DNA from: CADEED01 sp046733635
GTDB lineage: Bacteria > Pseudomonadota > Gammaproteobacteria > Steroidobacterales > Steroidobacteraceae
DNA: 19,933 bases
Direction of reading: 5' to 3'
NCBI GenBank assembly: GCA_046733635.1
Contig: JBKPPO010000032.1
Coordinates: 1 to 19,933 of the forward strand
The notes below the pieces were generated by a model. It was not told the DNA's origin and searched no databases. It was given only the letters and a program-made list of their open reading frames with translations. Every line of letters begins with the position of its first letter. Within the stretch, counting starts at the first letter, position 1. Made by a program: the position numbers and the translations under genes. Positions 6,896-14,459 of this stretch are shown here, one piece after another.

Positions 6896-7007
6896 TTGCG
6901 GTAAACAATCGCTCAACTTCGATCGCACGCGAACAACACGTGGGGCGATCGGCGGGCAAGAAGGGGCCCGTGTGCATTCAGAGCGCGAGTCCAAAGGGGG
7001 AGATTCA

Positions 7008-9977
7008 ATGTTTACGAAAGTTCGTGGTGGTCATCCGCGCTCGCGGGTCGCCGTTGCTGTCGCCATGTGCCTGGGAACGACGATGGCGTTCGCTCAGGAG
7101 CAGGACGCATCGCAAGAGTTAGAGGAGGTTGTGGTAACCGGTTTCCGCGGTTCACTCAACACTGCCATCGCGGCCAAGCGCAGCGAGACTGCCGCGGTCG
7201 ATGTGATCGCTTCCGAAGACATCGGCAAGTTCCCCGACAGCAATCTCGCGGAGTCCATGCAGCGCGTTCCCGGCGTTGCGCTCTCGCGCAGTGACGGCGG
7301 CGAAGGCCGCAACATCTCCGTGCGTGGTCTCGGCGCCGGCTTCACCAAGGTCCGCATCAACGGCATGGAAGGCGCCGCGCAGACCGGCTCGAGCGACATC
7401 TACGGCGCCGGCAACAACGGCCGCGCGTTCGACTTCAACGTGTTCCCGACCGAGATCTTCTCGCAGCTCGCCGTGCGCAAGACCGCGTCTGCGGACGTGG
7501 AAGAAGGTTCGCTGGGCGCCACGGTCGACCTCAAGGCCCCGGGAGTTTTCGACTACAACCAGGACCAGGTGTTCTCGATCACCGGCCGCGGCATCTACAA
7601 CGAGATCAGCGAAGACGTGGATCCGCGCGTCTCGATGCTCTACGGCAAGAAGTTCGGCGAAACCTTCGGCGTGTTGGCCTCGTTCTCGTTCCAGGAACGC
7701 CACACGCGTGAAGTCGGCTACTCCGCAGTGGACATCCTCCACTTCGGCACCAACGCCAACAACATCGGCACGGCGGCCGCTCCGATCCTCCTGCCGTTCT
7801 GTACGCCAGTCGGCTGGACCCTGACGGGTGCGAGCCCGGTTCCGGGTACGCGCGGCGCGACGGGCACCGATTGCAGCACCGGCAACGCGCGCACCAGCGA
7901 CATGGCCGCGTTCATGGAGGTCTACAACCGCACCAACAACGCGATCCGCGACGCCGCTGGCAACCTCGTTCCCGGCGGTGGCGCCTTCCATCCGCGCCTC
8001 CCGCGCTACGTGAACTCGGAGCAGGACACGGAGCGTGCGGGCGGCAACATCTCCTTTGAATGGCGTCCCACCGAGAACACCACCCTCAAGCTGGATGGTT
8101 TGCTCTCGCGATACCAACAGGAGCGTCGCGACAACTACATCCTGGGTCTGTCCTTCGGCCGCAACCTGAGCAATAACGGCCAGCCGATGGTGTCGATCCG
8201 CGACGTCGAGTTCGACGACGACAACTCGATGGTCTACGGCCTGTTCGACGGCGTGGATGTGCGTTCGGAGGGACTGGTCGACCAGTTCGTCTCGACCTTC
8301 AAGCAGGGCAGCCTGGACTTCACGCACCAGGTGACCGAGAGCTTCCAGATCCACGCGTACGCTGGCCGTTCGGTCAACGTCTGGGATGGTCCGCTGCGTT
8401 TCCAGACCTTCATGGACGCCATCGACACGGACAACTTCTCGGTGGACTTCCGCAACACCGGCGAGATCCCCGTGGTCGGCTTCGGATTCGACATCTCGAA
8501 TCCGGCCAACTTCCAGTACGCGCCGACTCCGGACGGCAACCAGACCGTGCTCGGCGGCTTCTCGCTGCAAGGCAAGCCGCAGCAGAACATCACCGCCAAC
8601 AACACGTTCGAACTGGATGGCACCTTCCAGTTCACCGACGCGTGGAAGATGAAGGTGGGCGCGCAATATCGCGAAAGCCATTTCAGCAGCCACGGCGCGA
8701 ATCCGCTGCGCAACACCACTGTCACGCGCGCGCTGCCCGCGGGTGTGACGCTCGCGGACATCACCACGCAGATCAGCGGGCTCGACGACAAGTTCGGCGC
8801 CGGTGCTCCGGCGAGCTGGGCCGCCATCGACCTCAAGAAGTGGCACGAGGTGTTCGACATCAACAGCATCCCGGTGTGTTACCAGGAGTGCGGCGCGGCG
8901 CAGAGCAAGATCTTCGAAGACGTCACGTCCGGTTACGTCATGTTCGCCTTCGATTCGGGCAGCGACTGGCGCATCCCGATCCGCGGCGACTTCGGCGTGC
9001 GCTACGTGATGACCGACCAGTGGGCGGAAGGCAACGTGGCGCTGCCGGCGCCGGCCAGCTCGCCGTTCACGGCGTTCGGTGCGCTCGGTGAAGTGGAGCG
9101 CGACTACTCCGATACGCTGCCGTCGTTCAACGTGGTGTTCGAGCTCAGCGACAACCTTTTGGCCCGCCTCTCGGGCTCGAAGGTCATGTCGCGTCCCGAG
9201 CTCGGCAACCTCGCGCCGACCTCCGGCGTGACGGCGACGACCCGCACGGGCAACGTGAACAATCCCTTCCTGAACCCGATCCGCGCGAAGACCATGGACC
9301 TGGCGCTGGAGTGGTACTTCTCGGAAGGCTCGCTGCTGTCGGTGGCGTACTTCTACAAGGACATCGAGAGCTTCATCCAGCGCATCACCGAGCAGGTGCC
9401 GTATCGGGATCTCGGCCTGCCCGACTCGCTGCTCGATGGAACGCCCGCGTCCCCCACGGACATCTTCACCGTCGGCCGCTTCCAGAACACCCCGGGTGGT
9501 CCGCTCAAGGGCTACGAATTGAACGCGCAAGTTCAGTTCAACTTCCTGCCGGGCTTCTGGAGCAACTTCGGCGTGTTGGCCAACTACACGAAGGCCGAAG
9601 CGGACATCGAATATTTCATCTCGGCCACGAGCCCGCCCGTCACGGCGGATCTGGTCGGCATGTCGCGCAACACGGCGAGCGGCACGTTGTTCTACGAGAA
9701 CAACAAGTTCAGCGTCCGCACGACGGCGTCCTATCGTGACCGGTACTTCCGCGCCATTCCTGCCTCCCCGGGCAGCGACGTCCGCGGCGATCTGGCCACG
9801 ACGTTCGTCGATGCTCAGGCGTCCTGGTACGTGAACGACAACCTGTCGGTCATCCTCGAGGCGCAGAACATCACGGGCGAGCGCAGCACGCTGTACATCG
9901 ACAACTCGCGTGAAGACACGTTGTTCCAGACCGAAACTGGAACCACATACACGCTGGGTGCGACGTTCAAGTTCTGA
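7008..9977 (+). CDS. TonB-dependent outer-membrane receptor (Xanthomonas/Caulobacter type), probable carbohydrate uptake
   Basis: The 989-residue protein has a signal peptide (1-29, AFA|QE) and a TonB-box region EEVVVTG (39-45). Its plug has the subfamily signature FPDSNLAESMQRVPGVALSR, then ISVRGLG and TKVRINGMEG. A long 22-strand-type barrel follows, ending in the aromatic YTLGATFKF, the usual outer-membrane insertion signal. Receptors of this subfamily in Xanthomonadales and Caulobacter often import plant oligosaccharides. The divergent PL11 lyase suggests RG-I fragments as the ligand, which is inference. ATG 7008 is chosen because AGGGGGAG sits 5 bases before it; an upstream ATG at 6972 lacks a site. 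The gene ends at a strong bidirectional terminator. A 974-codon antisense frame over it is a GC-rich shadow. Confidence 0.95.
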   Translation: MFTKVRGGHPRSRVAVAVAMCLGTTMAFAQEQDASQELEEVVVTGFRGSLNTAIAAKRSETAAVDVIASEDIGKFPDSNLAESMQRVPGVALSRSDGGEGRNISVRGLGAGFTKVRINGMEGAAQTGSSDIYGAGNNGRAFDFNVFPTEIFSQLAVRKTASADVEEGSLGATVDLKAPGVFDYNQDQVFSITGRGIYNEISEDVDPRVSMLYGKKFGETFGVLASFSFQERHTREVGYSAVDILHFGTNANNIGTAAAPILLPFCTPVGWTLTGASPVPGTRGATGTDCSTGNARTSDMAAFMEVYNRTNNAIRDAAGNLVPGGGAFHPRLPRYVNSEQDTERAGGNISFEWRPTENTTLKLDGLLSRYQQERRDNYILGLSFGRNLSNNGQPMVSIRDVEFDDDNSMVYGLFDGVDVRSEGLVDQFVSTFKQGSLDFTHQVTESFQIHAYAGRSVNVWDGPLRFQTFMDAIDTDNFSVDFRNTGEIPVVGFGFDISNPANFQYAPTPDGNQTVLGGFSLQGKPQQNITANNTFELDGTFQFTDAWKMKVGAQYRESHFSSHGANPLRNTTVTRALPAGVTLADITTQISGLDDKFGAGAPASWAAIDLKKWHEVFDINSIPVCYQECGAAQSKIFEDVTSGYVMFAFDSGSDWRIPIRGDFGVRYVMTDQWAEGNVALPAPASSPFTAFGALGEVERDYSDTLPSFNVVFELSDNLLARLSGSKVMSRPELGNLAPTSGVTATTRTGNVNNPFLNPIRAKTMDLALEWYFSEGSLLSVAYFYKDIESFIQRITEQVPYRDLGLPDSLLDGTPASPTDIFTVGRFQNTPGGPLKGYELNAQVQFNFLPGFWSNFGVLANYTKAEADIEYFISATSPPVTADLVGMSRNTASGTLFYENNKFSVRTTASYRDRYFRAIPASPGSDVRGDLATTFVDAQASWYVNDNLSVILEAQNITGERSTLYIDNSREDTLFQTETGTTYTLGATFKF

Positions 9978-10000
9978 TCGGCATTCGAGTGCAGAAACGG

Positions 10001-10024
10001 AAAAGGGGCCGCAAGGCCCCTTTT
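10001..10024. terminator. Bidirectional rho-independent terminator between convergent genes
   Basis: A 10-bp stem AAAAGGGGCC (10001-10010) / GGCCCCTTTT (10015-10024) has a GCAA tetraloop. T-rich tracts follow on the plus strand (TTTTCTTTT) and, by symmetry, on the minus strand. It lies 23 bp past the receptor stop and 18 bp past the convergent hydrolase stop, so it serves both. Confidence 0.93.
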
Positions 10025-10042
10025 CTTTTGGCCGTCGGCCAA

Positions 10043-10954
10043 CTACTTCTTCGCACCGTCCACGTTCTGATCCCATCTCCGCGCATCGCTCTTCCCGTCG
10101 AGGAACGGCAGCACCGTCGGCACCAGCCGCGGCGAGAAGAAGATGTCGTAATGCGTCGCATCCGGAACGATCGCCAGCCGGTTTTTCGGCATGCTCTCGC
10201 GCATCCAGCCCGCGTCGCCTTGGCCGCCGCCGAGTAGTTTGTAGAAGTCGGTGATGTGCTCGAGCCGGTACATGTCGGCGTCGCCGAACACGATCATCAC
10301 GGGCATGGGCAGCTTCCTGGCGTCATCGGCGTAGTTGTACGGCTTGCGCATGAGATCGCCCATGGCCTGCAGCAGGCGCGGAAAGTCCTCCACCTTGGGG
10401 GCGACGGCGGCGTACGACTGGTACATCGGCGTCTCCTTCATGTGCTCCGCGAATCCCGCGTTGAGTTGCTTCTGCTGCTCGCGCATGGCCGGATAGAAGC
10501 CATCGTCAGCGAATCCCGCCGAGACGATGGCGAGCCGTCGCACGCGCTGCGGGTGCTGCGCGGCTAGCTGGAAGCCCACGCCGCCGCCAAACGAATAACC
10601 CAGCACGTCCACTTGGTCGTAGCCCAACTGCGCGAGCACGGCGGCCATGTCATTGCCGATGGAGCGCAGATCGATTTCGCGCTTGCCGAGTAGCGTGCGT
10701 CCGTGGCCTTGCAGGTCCACACCGATCACCGTGCGGCGCTCGGTGAGCGCAGGCATGAGCGGGCGGAACATGTCGATGGAGCCGAGGCCGCCATGCAGCA
10801 ACAGCAGCGGTTCGCCCTGGCCCGCGATCTCGTAGTAGTACCTGATGCCGTTGGCTTCGGCGTAGCCCGACTTGGGGGCGGCCGCGCCCGCGGGCGTGGC
10901 ATGCAGTGTCATCGCGGCCAACAGCGTGAGCGCGAACTTGAGCAATCGATTCAT
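10043..10954 (-). CDS. Exported alpha/beta hydrolase
   Basis: The 303-residue protein has a signal peptide (1-24, cleavage around PAGA|AA) and a complete alpha/beta-hydrolase fold. The oxyanion HGG is at 54-56 and the nucleophile elbow GYSFGG has Ser121. The acid is in FGDAD (Asp225 or Asp227), and His268 lies in PDATHYD. The family includes esterases, lipases, peptidases and haloperoxidase-like enzymes, and the sequence gives no clear substrate. Export to the periplasm and proximity to an RG-I lyase/receptor pair make an esterase acting on decorated pectin fragments possible, but it is on the opposite strand and behind a terminator, so the link is weak. ATG 10952-10954 has AAGAGGA 8 bases upstream; the longer frame to 11023 lacks support. 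Confidence 0.9.
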   Translation of the reverse strand: MNRLLKFALTLLAAMTLHATPAGAAAPKSGYAEANGIRYYYEIAGQGEPLLLLHGGLGSIDMFRPLMPALTERRTVIGVDLQGHGRTLLGKREIDLRSIGNDMAAVLAQLGYDQVDVLGYSFGGGVGFQLAAQHPQRVRRLAIVSAGFADDGFYPAMREQQKQLNAGFAEHMKETPMYQSYAAVAPKVEDFPRLLQAMGDLMRKPYNYADDARKLPMPVMIVFGDADMYRLEHITDFYKLLGGGQGDAGWMRESMPKNRLAIVPDATHYDIFFSPRLVPTVLPFLDGKSDARRWDQNVDGAKK

Positions 10955-11010
10955 GGGCCAGTCCTCTTGAATGGGGGTTCGAGAACTAGCCGAACGGCCG
11001 CGTCGGATTT

Positions 11011-11033
11011 CGACAGCGTTCATGAGGCTGTCG
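11011..11033. promoter_or_regulatory. Inverted repeat between the hydrolase and the TpsB-like gene
   Basis: CGACAGC (11011-11017) and GCTGTCG (11027-11033) are separated by GTTCATGAG, making a 23-bp dyad. It lies 57 bp upstream of the hydrolase start and about 50 bp past the stop of the preceding minus-strand gene. It could be an operator for the hydrolase or a transcription stop without a T tract for the upstream gene. The rest of the 126-bp gap (10955-11080) shows no clear promoter. Confidence 0.4.
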
Positions 11034-11080
11034 GTTTGACGTTCAGGCTCAGCCGGAACCGGTTGGCCTGGTTCGCCGCG

Positions 11081-12664
11081 CTAGAAGCGGTAGCTCAACT
11101 CCGCGAACACCGATGCGCTGCGGCTGCCTTCGATGTCGGGGCCGGTAAGTGGTGAGGCCACTTCGAAATAGCCCGTGAGCTCGGCGCCTTGCAGCGCGAG
11201 GCCCAGGCCGGCGGTGGCCGCGGAGTCGCGGCCGGGCCGATCGCGCTTCCAGGCGGCGCCGATGTCATAGAAACCGTAGGTGGACAGGCGGCCCGCAAAC
11301 GACTCCGTGTCCACGAGGTCGCGGCGCAGCTCGAGCTTTCCGCCGAGACCGCGATCGCCCGCGATCTCCGCCACTTCGAAGCCACGGCCGAGCCGGTCAC
11401 CGCCGATCTTGAAGCGTTCGCTGTCGGGCAGCACGTAACCCGAGGTCTGAGCGAACGTGTCGAGCCGCAACGACCAGCGCTCGGCGAACTTCCGATAGGC
11501 CGTGGCCTGCAGCAACGTGACGAAGAAATCCGCGCGTCGAGGGTCGCGGGTCAGGTCGGGCGCGTGGAGACGCGCGCCGAAGCCATCAAGGCCATGCCGC
11601 ACCTGGAGATTGGCGGAGAACTGCGTGGCGCCAGCACGCCAACCGGCGCGCAGCGCGGTCTCGACGATGCGCAGGCTGTCTTCTCGCACGACAGCGCCCC
11701 GGCGATCGATACGCAGGTCGTCGGCTTCGAATGCCGCGCTCAAGGTCAGGGTCGATGCCGAGTCCTGTCGCAAAGGATGCGACACGCGCAGGGTTGTGCG
11801 TTCCCGCGCATATTCATCGGGAAGATTCACCGGCGACTCGTTGGGCGCCGATCGCGACGTGAACAAAAGCAGGTTGCCACGCGTGCCGGAGGAGTTCAGC
11901 GGGCTGTCGAAGAACAGTCCACCGCCCAGGTATTCCGAAGGATCGGTCGCGGCCGCGAAGATGAGGCCCGTCTTCTCGCCGCGGCCGAACAATCCGTTCG
12001 CGAACACCTGGCCCAGCAGGAAGCCCGGTCCCACCTGGTCCGTGCCGCGATTGTTCATGCGCACCACGCCATCGACGGGTGAGAAGTCGGCCTTCACCAC
12101 GAGCTCGAATGCGTTGCGGACGTTGGCATCGCGGCGCGTGGTCGCGGAGATCGCGAGGCCCGCGAATTGACGCATGTCGCGCAGAGCCTGCGGCACGTCA
12201 TCCCGGCGCAACGGCCGGGACTTCTCGAGACGATCACCCACACGCCGGAGTTGCTCGCGCAGATTGCCGGCGTCGCCTTCGATCACCACCTGGGTCACCT
12301 GGGCTTCATGCACCTTCACGCGCAACACGCCCCGGTCGGCGAGCGCGCCATCGAGGATCACCTCGGGTTTCACGTAGCCTTCGGCGAGGTACAGGGCGGC
12401 GATCGCGTCGACGATGCCGCTCGCCTGCTCGCGCGTGATGGGGCGGCCGAGTCCCGCGCTGTAGGTGTCGAACAGCCGGGGCGCGCCGAAGACGCTCGAG
12501 CCTTCGATCACGACGGTGGTGAGCGTCGCCTTGGTAGTTAGAGCGCCCGCGCCGGGGGCGATCGCGGCGCCGGGCGACCCGGCGTCAGCGCTGGTTATGA
12601 CAAGCGCCGCGGCCAGGGTGCGCCAGCAGGTTTTTCCGGGAGATCTGGCGCGGTTTATTGTCAT
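11081..12664 (-). CDS. ShlB/FhaC/HecB-like (TpsB, Omp85 superfamily) outer-membrane protein
   Basis: The 527-residue protein has a probable signal peptide (1 to about 28). Two POTRA-like segments follow: about 47-118 (VVIEGSSVFGAPRLFDTYSA... LRVKVHEA) and about 121-193 (QVVIEGDAG... FELVVKADF). A beta-barrel spans about 197-527, with the Omp85 loop-6 type segment FKIGGDRLGRGF (418-429) and a C-terminal strand ending SYRF. TpsB proteins pass a partner exoprotein across the outer membrane. No classical TpsA with a TPS/haemagglutination domain is nearby. The divergent neighbour is an exported FecR-domain repeat protein, so the pair may be functionally linked. Start ATG 12662-12664 is chosen to put the hydrophobic segment near the N-terminus; ATG 12706 is an alternative, and neither has a good ribosome-binding site. 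Confidence 0.85.
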   Translation of the reverse strand: MTINRARSPGKTCWRTLAAALVITSADAGSPGAAIAPGAGALTTKATLTTVVIEGSSVFGAPRLFDTYSAGLGRPITREQASGIVDAIAALYLAEGYVKPEVILDGALADRGVLRVKVHEAQVTQVVIEGDAGNLREQLRRVGDRLEKSRPLRRDDVPQALRDMRQFAGLAISATTRRDANVRNAFELVVKADFSPVDGVVRMNNRGTDQVGPGFLLGQVFANGLFGRGEKTGLIFAAATDPSEYLGGGLFFDSPLNSSGTRGNLLLFTSRSAPNESPVNLPDEYARERTTLRVSHPLRQDSASTLTLSAAFEADDLRIDRRGAVVREDSLRIVETALRAGWRAGATQFSANLQVRHGLDGFGARLHAPDLTRDPRRADFFVTLLQATAYRKFAERWSLRLDTFAQTSGYVLPDSERFKIGGDRLGRGFEVAEIAGDRGLGGKLELRRDLVDTESFAGRLSTYGFYDIGAAWKRDRPGRDSAATAGLGLALQGAELTGYFEVASPLTGPDIEGSRSASVFAELSYRF

Positions 12665-12806
12665 CACGAAGTGTGCTGGCCGTATCGGAACAGAGCGGGC
12701 GCGCATTCTCCACGTCGGACACTCATCGCGCTGGGATGCGACTCACATTGTCTCCGCCGTCCTCCTAGTAGGATTTCCCGTACTCGATGAAGGGGATCTC
12801 CCGCCC
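12665..12806. promoter_or_regulatory. Divergent intergenic region between the TpsB-like and FecR-domain genes
   Basis: This 142-bp region must contain the start signals of both genes. A perfect TCCTA-G-TAGGA palindrome sits at 12763-12773, about 34 bp before the FecR-domain ATG. TTGTCT (12748-12753) precedes TAGGAT (12769-12774) by only 15 bp, a poor promoter match overlapping the palindrome. GAAGGGGA before the ATG at 12807 is a good ribosome-binding site. Confidence 0.35.
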
Positions 12807-14459
12807 ATGTTCGACAATAACCATAATGCGCCGGCCAAGCCGGTAGTTAGTGGCGTGCGCGTCTGGCTGCTGGCGCTCGCCGCCTTGTTCGCCATTCCCG
12901 CGTTCGCCGTGGACGCCGGCGACATCACCGTGGGCAGCCTCAAGGGCGAGGTGCAGGTCACGATGAACGGGGCCGCGCACAAGGTGCGGGTGGGCAGCGT
13001 GTTGTCCCTGCCGGCGACGGTTCGCACGGGCCGGGATGGCGCCATCGAACTGCGTCAGGGCGCGACCACGTTGTCCGTCGGTCCGGACACGTTGCTGGAT
13101 TTCCCCGCGCTCGAGAAGCCGGGCGCGCCCATCGATCGCGTCATCCAGCCGCGCGGCAACACCTTCTATGACGTCGGCAAGCGCGAAGGCCGCAAGCTGC
13201 GCGTCGAAACGCCCTATCTCGTGGGAGTGGTGAAAGGCACACAGTTCAACGTCGCGGCCCAGGATGAATCCACCGCGATCTCGCTGTTCGAAGGATCACT
13301 GGAGATTCGCGCCACCGACGACAGTGCGGTCGTGGACCTCGAGGCCGGAGAGATCGCTACGCGCCGCCGCGGCGACAAGACCATCAACGTACTCAAGATG
13401 GACGCCGGCAAGGCGCCCGCTCCGGGCGACCGGCCGCGTGCGAGTGCGAGTGGTGAAGGCAGCGGTCCGGCCGTGGCCGCGTTGTCGGGAGCGCATGCCG
13501 AAGAGAGCGGTCATGCATTGATCGATCATTCCGTTGCGCGTCCCGAAGCTGCGATAGCGGATACACGCGCGCCGGCGCCGGTCGCCGTGGATATGGGCGG
13601 TCTGGATGCCGCCGCGGACAATGCCGGGAGCGCGGCGGGCAACGACTCCGTGAATGCGGGTCCGGGCCTCACGGCCGGCAATGCCGATGTCGGCGTAGTC
13701 GCAGGCGTGAGCCTCGGCTCCAGTGTCGACGTGAACGCGGGCGCCAACATCGGTCCCGTGGACGCGGGTGTGAACGCCGGCGCGAGCATCGGCGAGAGCG
13801 TCGAGGTGAACGCCGGCACAACCATGGCCGTGGGCAGCGCGGTCGATGCGGGAGCCGATGTCGCCGCGAGCCTCGGCGCGAACGCAGTGACGGTGGATGT
13901 ATCCGTCAGCACGGGCGTGGACACCGGCGTCGCGGCAGCCGGCGCGGACACCAGCATCTCTGTCGAAGTCGCGCCGTCGGGCGTATCGGTCGACGCCGGC
14001 ATCGGTGCGCAGATCGACGCGGGTCCCGCGGCCGTGGACGTGAGCGCGGGCACCGGCGTGGATCTCGGCGGATCCGGCCTGGCGGTCGACACGGGCGTCT
14101 CCACGGCGATCGATGCGGGCCCGATCAACGCAGGCGTGGATGCGGGCGCCAGCATTGGCGTTGGCTCGGATTCGGTCGGCGCATCGGTCGATCTCGGCGC
14201 CGCGGTAGGTAGTGTGGCTCCGGTCATCGATGCCGGCATCGACACCACGGTCAATGTGAGCACGGGCGCCGTCGATCTCGGCGTCAGTGTGGGCGGGCTC
14301 GACGTGGGCGTCGGCCTGGATCTCGGACTCGGCGACAACGAAGACGCCACGGACACGGAAGGTTCGACGACGGATACAGCCACGGATACCGGCAATACGG
14401 GCACCGTTGACGTCGGGGGTTTGCTGGACGGCCTGTTGCGCCGCCCAGGTAGAAAATGA
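12807..14459 (+). CDS. Exported FecR-domain protein with long acidic V-D/N-A-G repeat region
   Basis: The 550-residue protein has a signal peptide (about 17-34, cleavage AFA|VD) and a FecR domain (about 60-180). The domain contains RTGRDGAIELRQGATTLSVG, VETPYLVGVVKGTQFNV and TAISLFEGSLEI. A linker leads to a repeat region (262-505) of V-D/N-A-G and GASIG units. It ends with a D/T-rich tail and a short basic terminus LLRRPGRK. Unlike FecR anti-sigma proteins, it lacks a cytosolic domain and a membrane helix, so it should be periplasmic or surface-exposed. Between Arg254 and Arg545 there is no Lys, Arg, His, Cys, Phe, Trp or Tyr. Alternating small and branched residues suggest a beta-solenoid, which is inference. 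Its stop overlaps the ATG of the CHASE2 gene (ATGA), implying coupled translation. ATG 12807 follows GAAGGGGA; the frame back to 12465 lies antisense to the TpsB-like gene. Confidence 0.85.
   Translation: MFDNNHNAPAKPVVSGVRVWLLALAALFAIPAFAVDAGDITVGSLKGEVQVTMNGAAHKVRVGSVLSLPATVRTGRDGAIELRQGATTLSVGPDTLLDFPALEKPGAPIDRVIQPRGNTFYDVGKREGRKLRVETPYLVGVVKGTQFNVAAQDESTAISLFEGSLEIRATDDSAVVDLEAGEIATRRRGDKTINVLKMDAGKAPAPGDRPRASASGEGSGPAVAALSGAHAEESGHALIDHSVARPEAAIADTRAPAPVAVDMGGLDAAADNAGSAAGNDSVNAGPGLTAGNADVGVVAGVSLGSSVDVNAGANIGPVDAGVNAGASIGESVEVNAGTTMAVGSAVDAGADVAASLGANAVTVDVSVSTGVDTGVAAAGADTSISVEVAPSGVSVDAGIGAQIDAGPAAVDVSAGTGVDLGGSGLAVDTGVSTAIDAGPINAGVDAGASIGVGSDSVGASVDLGAAVGSVAPVIDAGIDTTVNVSTGAVDLGVSVGGLDVGVGLDLGLGDNEDATDTEGSTTDTATDTGNTGTVDVGGLLDGLLRRPGRK
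13590..14321 (+). repeat. Degenerate in-gene repeat coding for V-D/N-A-G units
   Basis: This stretch of the FecR-domain gene encodes residues 262-505. Units such as VNAGASIGESV and VDAGASIGVGSDSV recur at irregular spacing, with at least ten D/N-A-G cores (VDAG, IDAG, VNAG, INAG). The DNA copies have diverged, so this is an old protein repeat and not a recent tandem array. It also creates long, meaningless open frames on the opposite strand. Confidence 0.75.

Noticed and set aside
7152..10076. 974-codon minus-strand open frame opposite the TonB-dependent receptor
   Set aside because: Its product is Arg/Val/Glu/His-rich with no recognisable domain. The plus strand encodes a full receptor with signal peptide, plug and terminal aromatic strand. 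It is a high-GC shadow.
12465..12806. Upstream extension of the FecR-domain frame
   Set aside because: It is antisense to the TpsB-like gene and would place 114 residues before the signal peptide. The ATG at 12807 has a proper binding site.
13590..14321. Possible CRISPR or tandem DNA repeat
   Set aside because: Repeats are degenerate, in frame and irregularly spaced, with no identical direct repeats or unique spacers. It is a protein repeat.
12807..14459. Classical TpsA exoprotein or FecR anti-sigma factor
   Set aside because: No N-terminal TPS/haemagglutination domain or NPNG-type motif is present. There is also no cytosolic anti-sigma domain, membrane helix or adjacent ECF sigma factor gene.
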